Position numbers and translations under genes: made by a program. The notes beneath the pieces were generated by a model. It saw nothing but the letters and a program-made list of their open reading frames with translations, did no database searches and was not told the DNA's origin. From Eukaryota sp. TZLM1-RC (lineage: Eukaryota > Metamonada: BaSk clade), in the NCBI GenBank assembly GCA_040285825.1, contig JAUPSS010000005.1:620001-684000 (forward strand): a DNA stretch of 64,000 nt. The letters are read 5' to 3'. Positions 42,860 through 53,431 of the stretch are shown piece after piece. Position 1 is the first letter of the stretch, and each line of letters opens with the position of its first letter.

Positions 42860-45800
42860 ATAGTCAATTTATTGAATTTGCACACTTGATTAAATTAAAT
42901 CATAACTAATGGGACGACTATCATTAAACCAAGATTTCCTCTACAAAATCTTGATTTGCTTGCTGTCTAGCTAAAGCTTCTCTAATTCGATTGAAAAACC
43001 GCGGTAATCTATTAATAATGGCAAATTGAATCCGTGAACGCCATAAAAAAATATCAAATCTTTTCATTGTTTTTTCTTGCACCATTTTTTGGAAGTCATC
43101 CAAAAAAGTTTCTGCTTCATCTGATAATCTTCCATTTATCGAAAAGGGGAAAGCAATAAAAACCAGATGTGTATTTCTATCGAGATTTGCCTCTTCAATA
43201 TCTTTATCATATTTTCTATGTTTCTCTTTTGCTTTAAAATCCAGAGCAGGAACAGGATTAAGTTTTCTTCTGTGAACCAAAGTATCATTTGCAACATTAC
43301 ATGAGACAAAGTCAACAATAGCTTCAGAATTATCAATCCAATCACAGTATACATCACCTCTATCATCAGAACCAAAATTATTCAGAGAAAGTGTTTCCTT
43401 CAGCAGGGGCTCTTTGATACACGATATCCTTGCAGTTTGTGCCATATTGAAAACAGTGTCTCTAACAGCATCATGTAATGAAGAACGATAAGTTATCAAT
43501 TTAGAGCAATTTAGAGCATGGCGCAAAGTGAGTTGAGGTGAATTCGAACAAATACATTTTTCTTTTGATAATAATTGGTTAATGGGGATGTTCAAATATA
43601 ATCTCATTTTTGTTACAAATGCTTCATTAGTGGCACACAATCCAAATCTTCGTGGTACAATGGTTACAAAAAGTGAAGAATCTGACGCCTTGTTTTCACA
43701 AACACCCTTTTCCAATAACAATGAGTGAAGATCTTGATTTAAAACAGCCGAGCTGCAAATATTATTATAAAGATCTTTTTCATACATTCCAGTCAATCTT
43801 TTCTGTAATGTTCGAAGAGTGTACTTCAAATTTAAAACATTTTTTTCTGGAATATTGCCATTGAATGATTGGGGAAAACATCGACCCCATTTTTCTACAT
43901 CAATTCTTGAAATTTCTTCATTTAATGCAAAAACAGTGGAACTTTGCGTTGTCATCAAAAAATCTTCCCAATCTGCAAATCTTTCGGAAAACTCAAAGAT
44001 TGCATTTCTGCATCCACCAACAAAAGCACACGAGGTAAGAATAGAAGCCTTCGTCCACCCTAAACCGCCATAATGTGGACTAAGGTAAGCATGGTCTGGA
44101 ATTTGGAACATTTTACATCCCAGTAATTGAAACAGAACTTTTGCACGTAACTCATTAAACTTTTGAGCCAAAGGTCTAGTGACGAGAGGATTTGTAGATC
44201 GAAATATATGATTAAAATTGGAACTAAAACACAGTCTTATAATGGAAAATTTGATGTGTTTTTTTATATCTAAATTCATCATTCGGTCAATTTTGTCAGA
44301 AATTGAGTTCAACTTTTCAAACAATTTTTTGGTAATTTCATCATTATTTCCTAAAAACGAACCCAAATGACGAATAGCATCAATTAAATATAATTTGGCT
44401 TGAATTTCAATATCATCAATTATTGTGGAAACTGGAGAATTCGATAACAAAAACACATTTAAGTAAATTAAGTCGGAGACCAATTTTGGTAAATAATTCT
44501 TTAAAACATACAGTTGCTTTTTTTCACAATATTTAAATCACCAATAAGCACAACATCATCCATATATGCAATCATTTTTAGTGAAGGAAACATCTCTTGA
44601 ATTTGCAGTAGAATAGGATGGATGGCCAAACAAAACAAAAAGAGGTCCTAACGGATCTCCTTGCTTTTACGCCACTTGATGAACTCAAAATGTTGTTACC
44701 AAAATGTAAATTAGAATATGTGCAATAAGTTGATTGAAAATATGGTATTAATTCCGGCATATATTGCAATAGAGCACCATGGATACTGCGACGACTTAGT
44801 GAATTGAAAGCATTACTAAAATCCAATGACATGCAAACATTGAATTCATTTTGACGAAATAAGACATCAGTAGCAGAAATCGCTGAAGAGACTCCATCTG
44901 TAGTATTTATACCATATTGAAAGGGTAATAAAATCTTTTTAGCTTTTTCATTGAACCTGCTTAAGCAACACGCAGAAAAAATATTGTGTAAGCTCTCAGA
45001 GACTGCAATAGGACGAACATCCATTTTTGAATTTTTGACAAGTGCAGTCAAACGAGAACTTCTTAATTCTTCTGGGTATTTGCGTTGACCAGATAATATT
45101 TGGTTGAAAAATTTAGTCAATAAACCAAGGCAATCTTCTGAAGAAATAATCGCGGCTTTTACATGATCAATAGTAATACCAGAAAGTCCGGCAGACTTAC
45201 CACGAGGTCTCTTTTTGATAACCGAAAAAACTTCTGATGGCATCAATGGATAATTTTCCCAGTATGTGCCGTAAAAATTTTGATCCATTATAGGGTCTTC
45301 ATAAGGATGAAGAATTTTCAGTTTTTCTATTGTATTTTCATTGTTCGGTGCTTTAACTCCGGGACTTAAAGCTGACAAAGCCTTGGACCATTTGTTGTCA
45401 AAGCATTTGTCTTCAAAAATTTTACTTAATTTCTCGGATGACTGATTTCTCGGTGCTATATTAGTTAAATCTTCGGAAATATTAACAAAATTTTGTTCAA
45501 AAGGAGGACAAAAAGAACCAAAAAATTCCCAAATAATATTGATAGCATACTTTCCTTTACATAATTGATCCAAAAATCTTTGAAAAACGAAAGCAAATTC
45601 ATTGCATTTGGTCGGATGAATTTCTTGAGGTATTCTTATAGGAGGATGGTAGTTATCAACTATGCGGCATTTCAAGCAGTGGTCAGAAGTTTTTCCTTTT
45701 GCATTTTTTCTAAAAGAAATACCACAAGTGTTGCAAGTTTTGTGCTTTAATCGGTTGAAAACTGGTTTTGCAACAATTTGTGGAGCATTATTTATGGGTT

Positions 45801-46201
45801 CTACCTTAGACTCTTTCCTTCTAATAAATTTTCTTTTACATTTTGTTTCAGAATTTGCCACATTATTTTTTCCAACATTGGGGCATGTTCGAGCATTATG
45901 TCCCTGTTGTCGACACTTTGAGCATCTGTAGGAGCGTGGCTTTGTTTTTGAACAAACTTTGTTTTCATCGTGATTGTCTAAAAATTCTGGATCAGAATTT
46001 TTTTGTCCAAAAATGAAGAGAGAAGAGGTTGAGGAGGAGAGGTGGAAAGGACGTCTTGAGCATCTTGTTGACTATCGTTCTTTCTTTTGACTCCATTAGA
46101 ATCAGAAATTGATTCAGGCATCAACAAGAAAGAATAGAAGCAATGATCTCGGTTCAGCCAGGTTTTAAGTTAAACGGTTATATGTAGAGGAAGAAAAAAA
46201 A
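42860..46201 (-). mobile_element. LINE copy G, near full length (RT + restriction-like endonuclease)
   Basis: A non-LTR retrotransposon of 3342 bp flanked by the 11-bp duplication ACTGTTTCACT (42849-42859 and 46202-46212). One reading track from ATG at 46121: CSKCRQQGHNARTC zinc knuckle, a second CNTC...CLKC motif, RT fingers (RPRGKSAGLSGITID, KMDVRPIAVSESL), motif A CMSLDFSNAFNSL, a GVKQGDPLGP-type motif B, motif C AYMDDVVLIG near 44560, thumb, CICSNSP...HALNC zinc motif, then RGDVYCDWIDNSEAIVDFVS and KHRKYDKD (PD-(D/E)XK-like) and FVEEILV. Four frame breaks (near 46030, 44675, 44650 and 44500) all lie in A or T runs, compared with the 47.5-kb fragment. 3' end is CAAATTCAATAAATTGACTAT. Confidence 0.92.
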
Positions 46202-46772
46202 ACTGTTTCACTTCTATACAATTCTTCCAGATAGATTCATCGTCTTCATCATCTACATCATCTTCCTCTTCTTCAAAGTAAACACCAGATGCAACGGAAA
46301 TACCAGATACATCAGAAAAACTAGATACATCAGAATCATAAGATCCTGTCGATGGGAAAAGAGTTGGGTTTTGTGGAACAAGAAGAAATCACCGTTGTCA
46401 TCCACCGCGACGAATGAAGAACCACACAGAGAGATGCAAACAATGTTACTCAATTTATAAGTGAATTCTAATGAAATACATTTACCCCATTCTTCAATTC
46501 GACCTTCCTCCATCACTACACGTGAACAATATTTACATCCATAAATTTTCTTAAAGGTATCAGAACGACGAATTCGAGTAATTGGAAGATGACCTTTACC
46601 GAACATATTGATTTCATTGTTATCATTTCAACACCAACCATATAACTTACCACCAGCAGAGAGGGCAAGAGAACGTTTAGGACCAGTTGAAATAGAACTA
46701 ATGTTGCACAGGGGTGATTTGATTGGTGATTTGATGGTGGGTGTTGATCTATGGTAAAAAATTGAACCGCTA

Positions 46773-46956
46773 TCATTGTCACCTAGGGTTGGGTAAAAGT
46801 TAACGTACTAACACTAAACTACAAAGTACTTTAGTTGCACTAAAACTACATTATACACATCTTAGTCGCACTAAGGCTAAACTAATCTTGATGTTAGTGT
46901 ACTAACGCTCAACTAAGCTCGGACTAACTTGGACTAAACTAAGACTCATTGTCACC
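46773..46956. mobile_element. 162-bp insert with 11-bp target-site duplication
   Basis: TCATTGTCACC occurs at 46773-46783 and 46946-46956, bracketing 46784-46945 inside the RCC1 reading frame. The insert begins TAGGGTTGGGTAAAAGTTAA and ends CTAAACTAAGAC, is rich in ACTAA/TTAGT words that can pair with each other, and has no coding capacity and no clear terminal inverted repeat. It may be a SINE- or MITE-like non-autonomous element; class undetermined. Confidence 0.8.
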
Positions 46957-47479
46957 CCAGCCGTAAACTTCACCAGAACAGATGAGAAGAAGAACATGAC
47001 TATTACAAACGGAAACATCTTTAACCCCCAGATCACAATCGATCAGAGAGGTGTAAGATTGTGATGAGTCTTGTGAGCCGACAGGGAAGTCACTGAATTA
47101 TGGAACAACAGTGTAAGAAACATCCGAGGGGATACTTTCATTTGTATGATGTGGAAGTAAAGCATCGGGCGAGAGATCGAGAGGGGGGCTCGATGCACCA
47201 TGAAATGTGTGTCCGGTTGAAGAGCAGGAGGGGCTAGGACTAGAGCTAGAGAGGATATTGCCATCTTTGGTGTGATTCATTGTGGAGTCAATCCAATGTC
47301 AATAATGTGTATGCGTGTTCGTTGTTGTCTATGGCCAAACAATTCGCTCATCCAATTGACATCTAAATTTGGTAGACCTGTTCTGTTTACTCATCTTTTC
47401 AGCAGTAAACATAACATTACATTTGGAAGTACAGTGCATCATTAATAGTCTTGAGTAGTATAAATAGCTTATAAAACAT

Positions 47480-47835
47480 ATAGCACAAATTCTAATCCAC
47501 ATTTTGGTAATTGCATTTGGAGTTCATCAAGTGGTGTAAAGCAAGGAGATCCATTAGGACCTCTTTTGTTTTGTTTGGCCATTCATCCTATTTTATTGCA
47601 AATTCAAGAGATGTTTCCTTCGCTAAAAATGATTGCATTTATGGATAATGATGTTCTTATTGGTGATTTAAATATTGTGAAACAAGCAACTGTATGTTTT
47701 AAAGAATTATTTACCAAAATTGGTCTCCGACTTAAAAAGTGAAGAATCTGATGACTCATTTTCACAAACACCCCTTTCCAGTAACAATGAGTGAAGATCA
47801 TGATTTAAAACAACCGAACTGCAAATATAATAGAT
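47480..47835. mobile_element. Rearranged LINE fragments
   Basis: 47480-47744 on the plus strand encodes RT motifs B and C (SSSGVKQGDPLGPLLFCLAI, IAFMDNDVLIGDLNIV); the YMDD box is changed to FMDN, so the second catalytic Asp is lost. At 47745 it joins abruptly to a minus-strand piece from the region after the RT (matches copy G at about 43670-43760). A recombined or inverted copy. Confidence 0.8.
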
Positions 47836-47937
47836 TAGTCAGTAGAGACTAAACACTTTCGTTATTCTAAACTATTTTCACAAGTGGAAGTAAACCATAA
47901 TTTGATGTCAAAAACTATGCTTTTCTTTTTTATTCTA

Positions 47938-48530
47938 TATTAGGTTTCCGTTTTTGATTCATATATCACGTCATACAGACAATCAATCAAATTATCAATC
48001 AAAACTTGGGGTTTAACACCAGCAACTAGCTCAATAACATCCTCAATCATTCCATTTTGATCGTCAAATTGATTGAACAACTCAGTCAATTTTTGATACA
48101 TCACTTGAGCTGATGGACTACAGGCAACTTGGGTAGTAATCAAATTCAGCAATTTCGACAAGAAGTCTTCAGTTTTCAAAGAGAAACTCATCAAATCGAT
48201 CATTTTTTGACCGACACTAATGCTTCTGATAGATTTGTAGTGGAAACCAACGTGCAAATTTTCTTTGCAAAATTAATCAAACCTCTCTTAGATTCCCGTT
48301 GAATCTGGTCCAAAACTCCCAATTTATGAACTTTCTTACCAACTTTGATTTGATAACGTGCTTCACCTTCCCCTTTAGGAAAGTCATGCTCAGTTATTCA
48401 CTCCTCCTTAACAGTTTCTTTTAATTTATTCTCGGTTTCATTTAATTTCTTTACTAATTCATTAAACTCCTGGATAGTTGGTCGGCCCATTAATTCGGCA
48501 GTTGAAGCTTCTACTTTAAGATCAAATTAA
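47938..48530 (-). pseudogene. Partial duplicate of the 60996-62852 coiled-coil gene
   Basis: Minus-strand sequence matches 61810-62385 of the coiled-coil gene: MIDLMSFSLKTEDFLSKLLN, QVMYQKLTELFNQFDDQN and DNLIDCLYDVIYES align with few changes. A TGA replaces a codon in the EE-ITEHDF segment and a frame break lies near 48210. Neither end has the parent's exon limits. It abuts LINE tails on one side. Confidence 0.9.
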
Positions 48531-48552
48531 TGTATTAATAATGGCAAATATA

Positions 48553-49110
48553 TCGTATTTATTCAATTTGCACACTTGATTAAATTAAATCATAACTAAT
48601 GGGACGACTATCATTAAACCAAGATTTCCTCTACAAAATAATGGCAAATTGAATCCCAGAGCCCCATCACAAATAAAAAATAATAAAATATTAAACGTGT
48701 GTTGAACAATTGGCCTGACTTGAAATCTCATAGGCAAGGCTGCTATGGCATGACTTGAAATCTCATGACACATAGGTAAGGCTGCTATGGCTCTCCTTGA
48801 AGAATTTGTTGTAATTGTGAATAAAGAAACTGAAACAGCATTCAATCGTGTTTTGTGGCACAACAAGATTGTTTTGTGTATTTTTAAGGGAATGGTGAAA
48901 GTAATTTCGAATTCACTGACTGTGTTCATCTGGAATTTTTAGTAATTATGTGTTTTGATATGGGAGATGAAAATGTTGAATTTACTGTATTTTGAATTTA
49001 CACACTCAATCAAATTCATTTATAACTTATGGGACCAAAAATAGTGATCATAGATTTCCTCTACAAAATTTTGATTTTGCTTGCCGTTTAGCTGAAGCTT
49101 CTCCTGATTT
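48553..49110 (-). repeat. Two LINE 3' tails
   Basis: 48553-48660 carries the family 3' end followed by an internal deletion between CTCTACAAA and TAATGGCAAATTGAATCC. 48998-49110 is a more diverged copy of the same tail. Sequence between and after (to 49670) holds no supported gene. Confidence 0.75.
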
Positions 49111-49669
49111 CATGTTCTTTATTAGATAAATAAATATAAAATGCTAAAAAACTCCAAGTCCACCAAAAATTCCAAGACCAAAAACTTCTTCCTATCATTT
49201 GAATGACCAGAACATTAACAGTAACTATCCTACAATGGATACCCGTAATAATATTTTGAATGATCTAAAGATAATGAGGAAGAGACTTCAACACCTCAAA
49301 TTCGACTCTGTTCTTCCGAATCAGAAAATCATATTTACGGACAACATTTTTGAAAATCATACCAAGATCATCTGAAAAGTTGAAAGCTTTTGTGCCACTG
49401 GTTCCAAATATTGGGTTCGCAATTTAATGAAATTAGAGGTTCTGCGTCTTACTCCATGGAAATTTAATGAAAACAACTTCCTTTTTATTTTTTTAATTAT
49501 TTTTTATTTTTTTTGAAAAGCTCCTATGACCGAATGTTCAATGTCAAAATTAGCAATCAATTAATTAATTAATCAATTTCCACGGAAATACGATGGTACA
49601 ATTGATAATTGGCTCGTTTCTAAGCATCACCTGGAAGTTGGTTCAAACTTAAGCAGAGTTTCAATTGTA

Positions 49670-50455
49670 CAATATTTTTTTTATTTAGTTTTAATTTTAT
49701 TCAAAACCTATAAATCAACATCTAAAAAATGCATCTCTCCCAGAACAAAAACACTAGATGCAACTCTCTCATAGTGAGATCCAAGAGAAAGCAAAGCATC
49801 AGAAACCATCTTCAACATCCCCTTAAAAATAGAAAACACAATTCTACTTTGCCAAAACAATCTGTTAAAATTTCTCCCAGTTCTTCTCTTTACAATCATT
49901 TCAAAACCATCCAAAAAACGTAAAGCAGTTGGTGCAAGTGAACCAAAAAGGGAAAATACAAATGGATACAAATTGTATTTTGCATGCTGTAGACTGGCCA
50001 ATTTGGACAAAGGTTCATTGTAATTTTTTGAATTTAAAATCTTCAGCATTTGAAAGGGGATTATGAATTTCAGAATTAACTAGCGTTTCATTTGAGGCAT
50101 TACAAGGATCAACAGACATTACATCCACTAAAATAAAACTTCCATCTAATCCAGGTAATATAAAATCACCTTTATTATTCTTATGAAAATCATCTTCAGT
50201 ATCAAACAGACTTGACAATAGAGGTTCCAAGAAGGATTTAATTCTATGAGATTTACACATACAATATAACTGGTCTCTTACAGCATCATGAACCTTGCTT
50301 CTAAAAGTAATAAAATGTTTACAATTTAACAAATGAGTAATTGTAATTTCTCTAGAACATTTACAAATTAAATTATGAGGTAAATTATCAGGCCAGATAA
50401 AGGAACGAAATCTCATATTCAGAGTCCAAGCAGAATCGGATAAGAGAGTACAATA
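49670..50455 (-). mobile_element. LINE copy I, 5'-truncated
   Basis: Very similar to copy D: CKCSREITITHLLNCKHF, FRSKVHDAVRDQLYCMCKS, GDFILPGLDGSFILVDVMS and the shared 3' end ATTTTATTCAAAACCTATAA. One frameshift near 50030 separates two frames (50015-50416 and 49708-50049). Truncated at the 5' side before the NPAF segment. Confidence 0.9.
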
Positions 50456-50736
50456 TTGAACAGATAATTTTTAACGAAAATTAGCCAGAGCCATTGATTA
50501 TTTAAACAATTAAAAATTTTCTCACAATTTGTTTTTGTTTTGTTTCTGACCCCACCAATCAATACAGGCGTGTACTTTTTGTCACAGTGGCTGCCCAAAA
50601 TGTTCCTCTATACCTTCCAATGCTCAACAAATCAACACCATCATGATGATTCACAAGAACTGAACTCAAAAATAAATAAAACAATGTCTCATTAGTGATC
50701 ATTTCAATATTGTTTATTCACAGTTTAAAAACAAAA

Positions 50737-51567
50737 TTAGCAAGCAAACCTACCACCAAATCTTTCTTTGAGTTCTTGCTTCTTTTCTAAAGTTAATTTG
50801 TTATCATGAAGCTTCAACTCAACTCGTGGATTCACCATCATTGCTTGAGCCAAAGCTTCAGCACCTTCATCATCAATATTGTTAAAGTCTAAGTGAACTT
50901 CATTAAGCCCAGCATTGACCTTTAAAGCTTCACTCAAAGCAAAGGCTCCTTGATTACCACAATTGGTAGCGGAAAGAACAAGATCAACCAATGCATAATT
51001 TGATTGTAGAGATTTAGCAAGGTATTGAATACCTTGGTCACCAATAGGGTTACTATCCAACCAAAGCTCCTCTAATGAAGAATTAGCCACCAAAGCATCA
51101 GCCAAAGCATTACAACCAATATGGGTGATGTTGTTGACACCAAGATTCAACAACAATAATGAAGAATTAGTCTCTAACGCTTGTGCAAGTGCAAACGCTC
51201 CACCATCATTAACAATTCTCATTCCAAGTGTAACTTCTTTGATGAGCATATCGGCCCTAAGAAAAGCAGCAATGGTAACTACTTGTTCTTCAACTTGGCC
51301 TTCAGAGAAGCAATTGTTATACAATTCTACTTTGCTTTCATGGCCACAAATTGCTTTTTTGAAACTTTCCGGTAAAATATCATAATCAATGTTTGGAAAT
51401 AAACCATCTTCAACATATTGATCATTGAGGTGAGAACCTTCATGCAAATCTGACATAGCTTGAGAGCCAGTGACGGGCGGTACTTCTCTTATGGTAGGTT
51501 GATCAGTATAGAAGTGTTGATCAACTTCTATGTTGGATGGTCCGGATCCAGTACTAGTTGATGTCAT
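50737..51567 (-). CDS. Leucine-rich repeat protein, RNase-inhibitor type (276 aa)
   Basis: ATG at 51567 (MTSTSTGSG); an in-frame extension upstream has no ATG. Residues 1-75 are polar and variable. From about 110 there are five to six 28-residue LRRs of the RI/NLRC type: GAFALAQALETNSSLLLLNL, GCNALADALVANSSLEELWL, GIQYLAKSLQSNYALVDLVL, GAFALSEALKVNAGLNEVHL, GAEALAQAMMVNPRVELKL. Such solenoids bind protein partners. Ends with a Lys/Glu helix and FGGRFAC. Cellular role not identifiable. Confidence 0.82.
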   Translation of the reverse strand: MTSTSTGSGPSNIEVDQHFYTDQPTIREVPPVTGSQAMSDLHEGSHLNDQYVEDGLFPNIDYDILPESFKKAICGHESKVELYNNCFSEGQVEEQVVTIAAFLRADMLIKEVTLGMRIVNDGGAFALAQALETNSSLLLLNLGVNNITHIGCNALADALVANSSLEELWLDSNPIGDQGIQYLAKSLQSNYALVDLVLSATNCGNQGAFALSEALKVNAGLNEVHLDFNNIDDEGAEALAQAMMVNPRVELKLHDNKLTLEKKQELKERFGGRFAC

Positions 51568-51692
51568 AACTACATGCAGAAAGAAGAGGACAAGAACTAT
51601 GTTCAAAGAAGGTGAGGGAGAAATGTGTTCAAGAGATTTCGAATGTCTTTTTGCTATAATCAACGAGAAAATGACCAAAATAGCCACCTTTG

Positions 51693-51737
51693 CCCCCCCC
51701 CCGCGTTTTGTAACAGCATCATGTAATGAAGAACAAT
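51693..51737. repeat. C10 run joined to LINE-derived 25-mer
   Basis: Ten consecutive C at 51693-51702, the most GC-rich spot noticed in the window, followed by TAACAGCATCATGTAATGAA, which matches the LINE endonuclease region (for example at about 43467). Upstream of the LRR gene. Confidence 0.6.
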
Positions 51738-51945
51738 AATCTTGATGTAATGCGTTTAATAAAGATTAAAGTCGTATACAACACAACCTTCGAGGACCAA
51801 TCAACCAAAAGAACGCACCAAGGAAGAGAAGCACGTGATGTAGCGCAAAGGACTGCATTTGTGAATGGTGAACAATTTCTTCTGAATTTGACAAATCTAA
51901 ATCTGAAAAATAATTTGCTTTATTTATTTATTTATTCACAAAAAA

Positions 51946-52965
51946 CTACAATGTAAGTGAATTTAAATCTATAAGCGACCATGGATCTTTTGAATCTTGA
52001 TTACTCTTGGATTTTGGTTCACTTGACACATCAAAAAAATCATCAAATAAAGATTGTTCTTTTGGTTTTTGATTGACAGTTTGATTACTGTTTTGATTGT
52101 TGACCTTTCGTCTGGTTCTAGTCGATTCCCCACTTGATTTACTTGGAGAATCAATAAAAAAATCATCAAACAATCCATTTGATTGCTCTTTTGATTGCTC
52201 CTTTGATTGTTCTACAGCAGGTTCTTTGGGCGTGAAATCGGTAAAAAAGTCATCAAAAACGTCCTCCTGGCCAGTGAATTTCTTGTTACCATCTTTAGAA
52301 TCTTCAGCAGTCAAATCCAAAAGATTCACCTCAACTGGTGTCACTTCTTCATAATACCGTCCTGAAAAGTCTTCTTTCTGACAAATCACATCATTTTTTT
52401 GAGCCTCTTCACGTGTTAAACTTCCTGATCTTTCTAACCGTTGCTGGGTTGTTTTGGTTCTGGCATGACGTTCAGAAGTGAGACCAGAGAGATTTGCATT
52501 GGCAGTGCCCTGTATACGTGACCTCAAAAGCTGAGCATCAGATTGCTCCTTCACCAGCAAGTCTTCGTCGGTCAAGAGTTCCACAATGTGTTTGGAGCGT
52601 TTCCTCACCACTTTCCCTATATCCCTACCTTCCTCGTTGACATGGGAAAAGTCTTTTAGGGTGCGGACTCGGTAGATTTGGGTTCGGCATTGTTCAACAA
52701 CAGAGTCACTTCCATGTAGAATGAGGTATTCCAGGAGAGTAAGGGATTTTTGTATGTGCATGTAGTGTTTGCTTGGGCTGGAGAGGCGATCCCAGATGAC
52801 TCGGAATATGTTCGCGAGTTCTAGGGAGGAGTATGTGGCGTCAACAATTTCGTCGAGAAGAGAGTTGGCAGCAGGCCATGAGTCAAGGGAGGTGGCCTCC
52901 TTAGTTTTAATTTCTATGGGTGTGACACCGAGAAACTTTTGCTGCACAGAGTTCCATAGGTTCAT
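51946..52965 (-). CDS. Epsin-like ENTH-domain protein (339 aa)
   Basis: ATG at 52965 (MNLWNSVQQKFLGVTP). ENTH domain at about 5-145: IEIKTKEATSLDSWPA, VIWDRLSSPSKHYMHIQKSL, LLEYLILHGSDSVVEQC, RTLKDFSHVNEEGRDIGKVV, RKRSKHIVELL. ENTH domains bind phosphoinositides and bend membranes during clathrin-coat assembly. The C-terminal half is disordered and carries three DDFF repeats (DVFDDFFTDF, GLFDDFFIDS, SLFDDFFDVS), likely adaptor or clathrin-binding motifs, plus a run of EQSK repeats. No ubiquitin-interacting motif seen. Single exon. An in-frame upstream extension lacks an ATG and is not ENTH-like. Confidence 0.93.
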   Translation of the reverse strand: MNLWNSVQQKFLGVTPIEIKTKEATSLDSWPAANSLLDEIVDATYSSLELANIFRVIWDRLSSPSKHYMHIQKSLTLLEYLILHGSDSVVEQCRTQIYRVRTLKDFSHVNEEGRDIGKVVRKRSKHIVELLTDEDLLVKEQSDAQLLRSRIQGTANANLSGLTSERHARTKTTQQRLERSGSLTREEAQKNDVICQKEDFSGRYYEEVTPVEVNLLDLTAEDSKDGNKKFTGQEDVFDDFFTDFTPKEPAVEQSKEQSKEQSNGLFDDFFIDSPSKSSGESTRTRRKVNNQNSNQTVNQKPKEQSLFDDFFDVSSEPKSKSNQDSKDPWSLIDLNSLTL

Positions 52966-53431
52966 GTAAAAAAGATGGGAGAAAAAAACAAACAGAAAGG
53001 AGGATGTAGATGGTGTTGGAGAGGATTTCAGAGTTTGGAAGGATTCAATATTTAGAAACAACTATGTGACTCAGCCATAATTTTACATCTCAACTTTCCT
53101 ATTTGTCAGTATTGTTGAGTGTACTACCAATAAGATTGGAAGTCCCCACATCCCAACAAATCTCCTTCTTTGTTTTTCCAGGTTCGTTTTGATTCAAAAC
53201 AAAGTCACCAGAGCCTCATCAGTCAAGAGATATAAAAGCCGTACGAGTTGTCATAATTGCAACAAATGAACGCTTCAATAGCTGTCATGCTCAAATTGTC
53301 CAATTCTTGTTGTATTCTATATTTGCCCCACACACTGTTCTTTGAGCGAAACTTATGAAGAGTTTCAACATCTCCGGTTCAACATACTGCGTCCAATATC
53401 TTGTTGAATTTTAAAAATTCGTTGACTATGA
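52966..53431. other. Intergenic
   Basis: About 465 bp between the epsin start and a LINE 3' end. No supported feature. Confidence 0.5.

Larger units (their letters stand above)
41354..47280 (-). pseudogene. RCC1-repeat plus LRR gene, broken by two insertions
   Basis: The host gene reads MNHTKDGNIL at 47280, then RCC1 blades (CSGEVYGWGDN; LALSAGGKLYGW; IDADGNVWKF; IDRNGKVFVWGE; NTVWVWGRNNKGQLGTGDL) and a C-terminal leucine-rich part (41354-42358: LSNLKCLELDGSFNIEQLP and similar). RCC1 propellers usually bind partners or act as exchange factors. Lesions: TAA at 47098-47100, a 162-bp insert at 46784-46945, TGA at 46628-46630, a frameshift near 46390, a 3.34-kb LINE at 42860-46201, a frameshift near 42650 and TGA at 42527-42529. 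Removing both inserts with one copy of each 11-bp duplication restores reading across each junction. Confidence 0.88.

Noticed and set aside
46628-46630. TGA read as Trp in the RCC1-like gene (also 42527-42529)
   Set aside because: Two TGA codons fall near places where Trp could fit, but TGA ends the ataxin-2, RING/B-box and coiled-coil genes, and the RCC1 gene has other lesions, so these are ordinary nonsense mutations.
47480-47835. Twin-primed single LINE insertion
   Set aside because: The plus-strand RT part lies on the wrong side of the minus-strand part and no 3' tail is attached; recombination is simpler.
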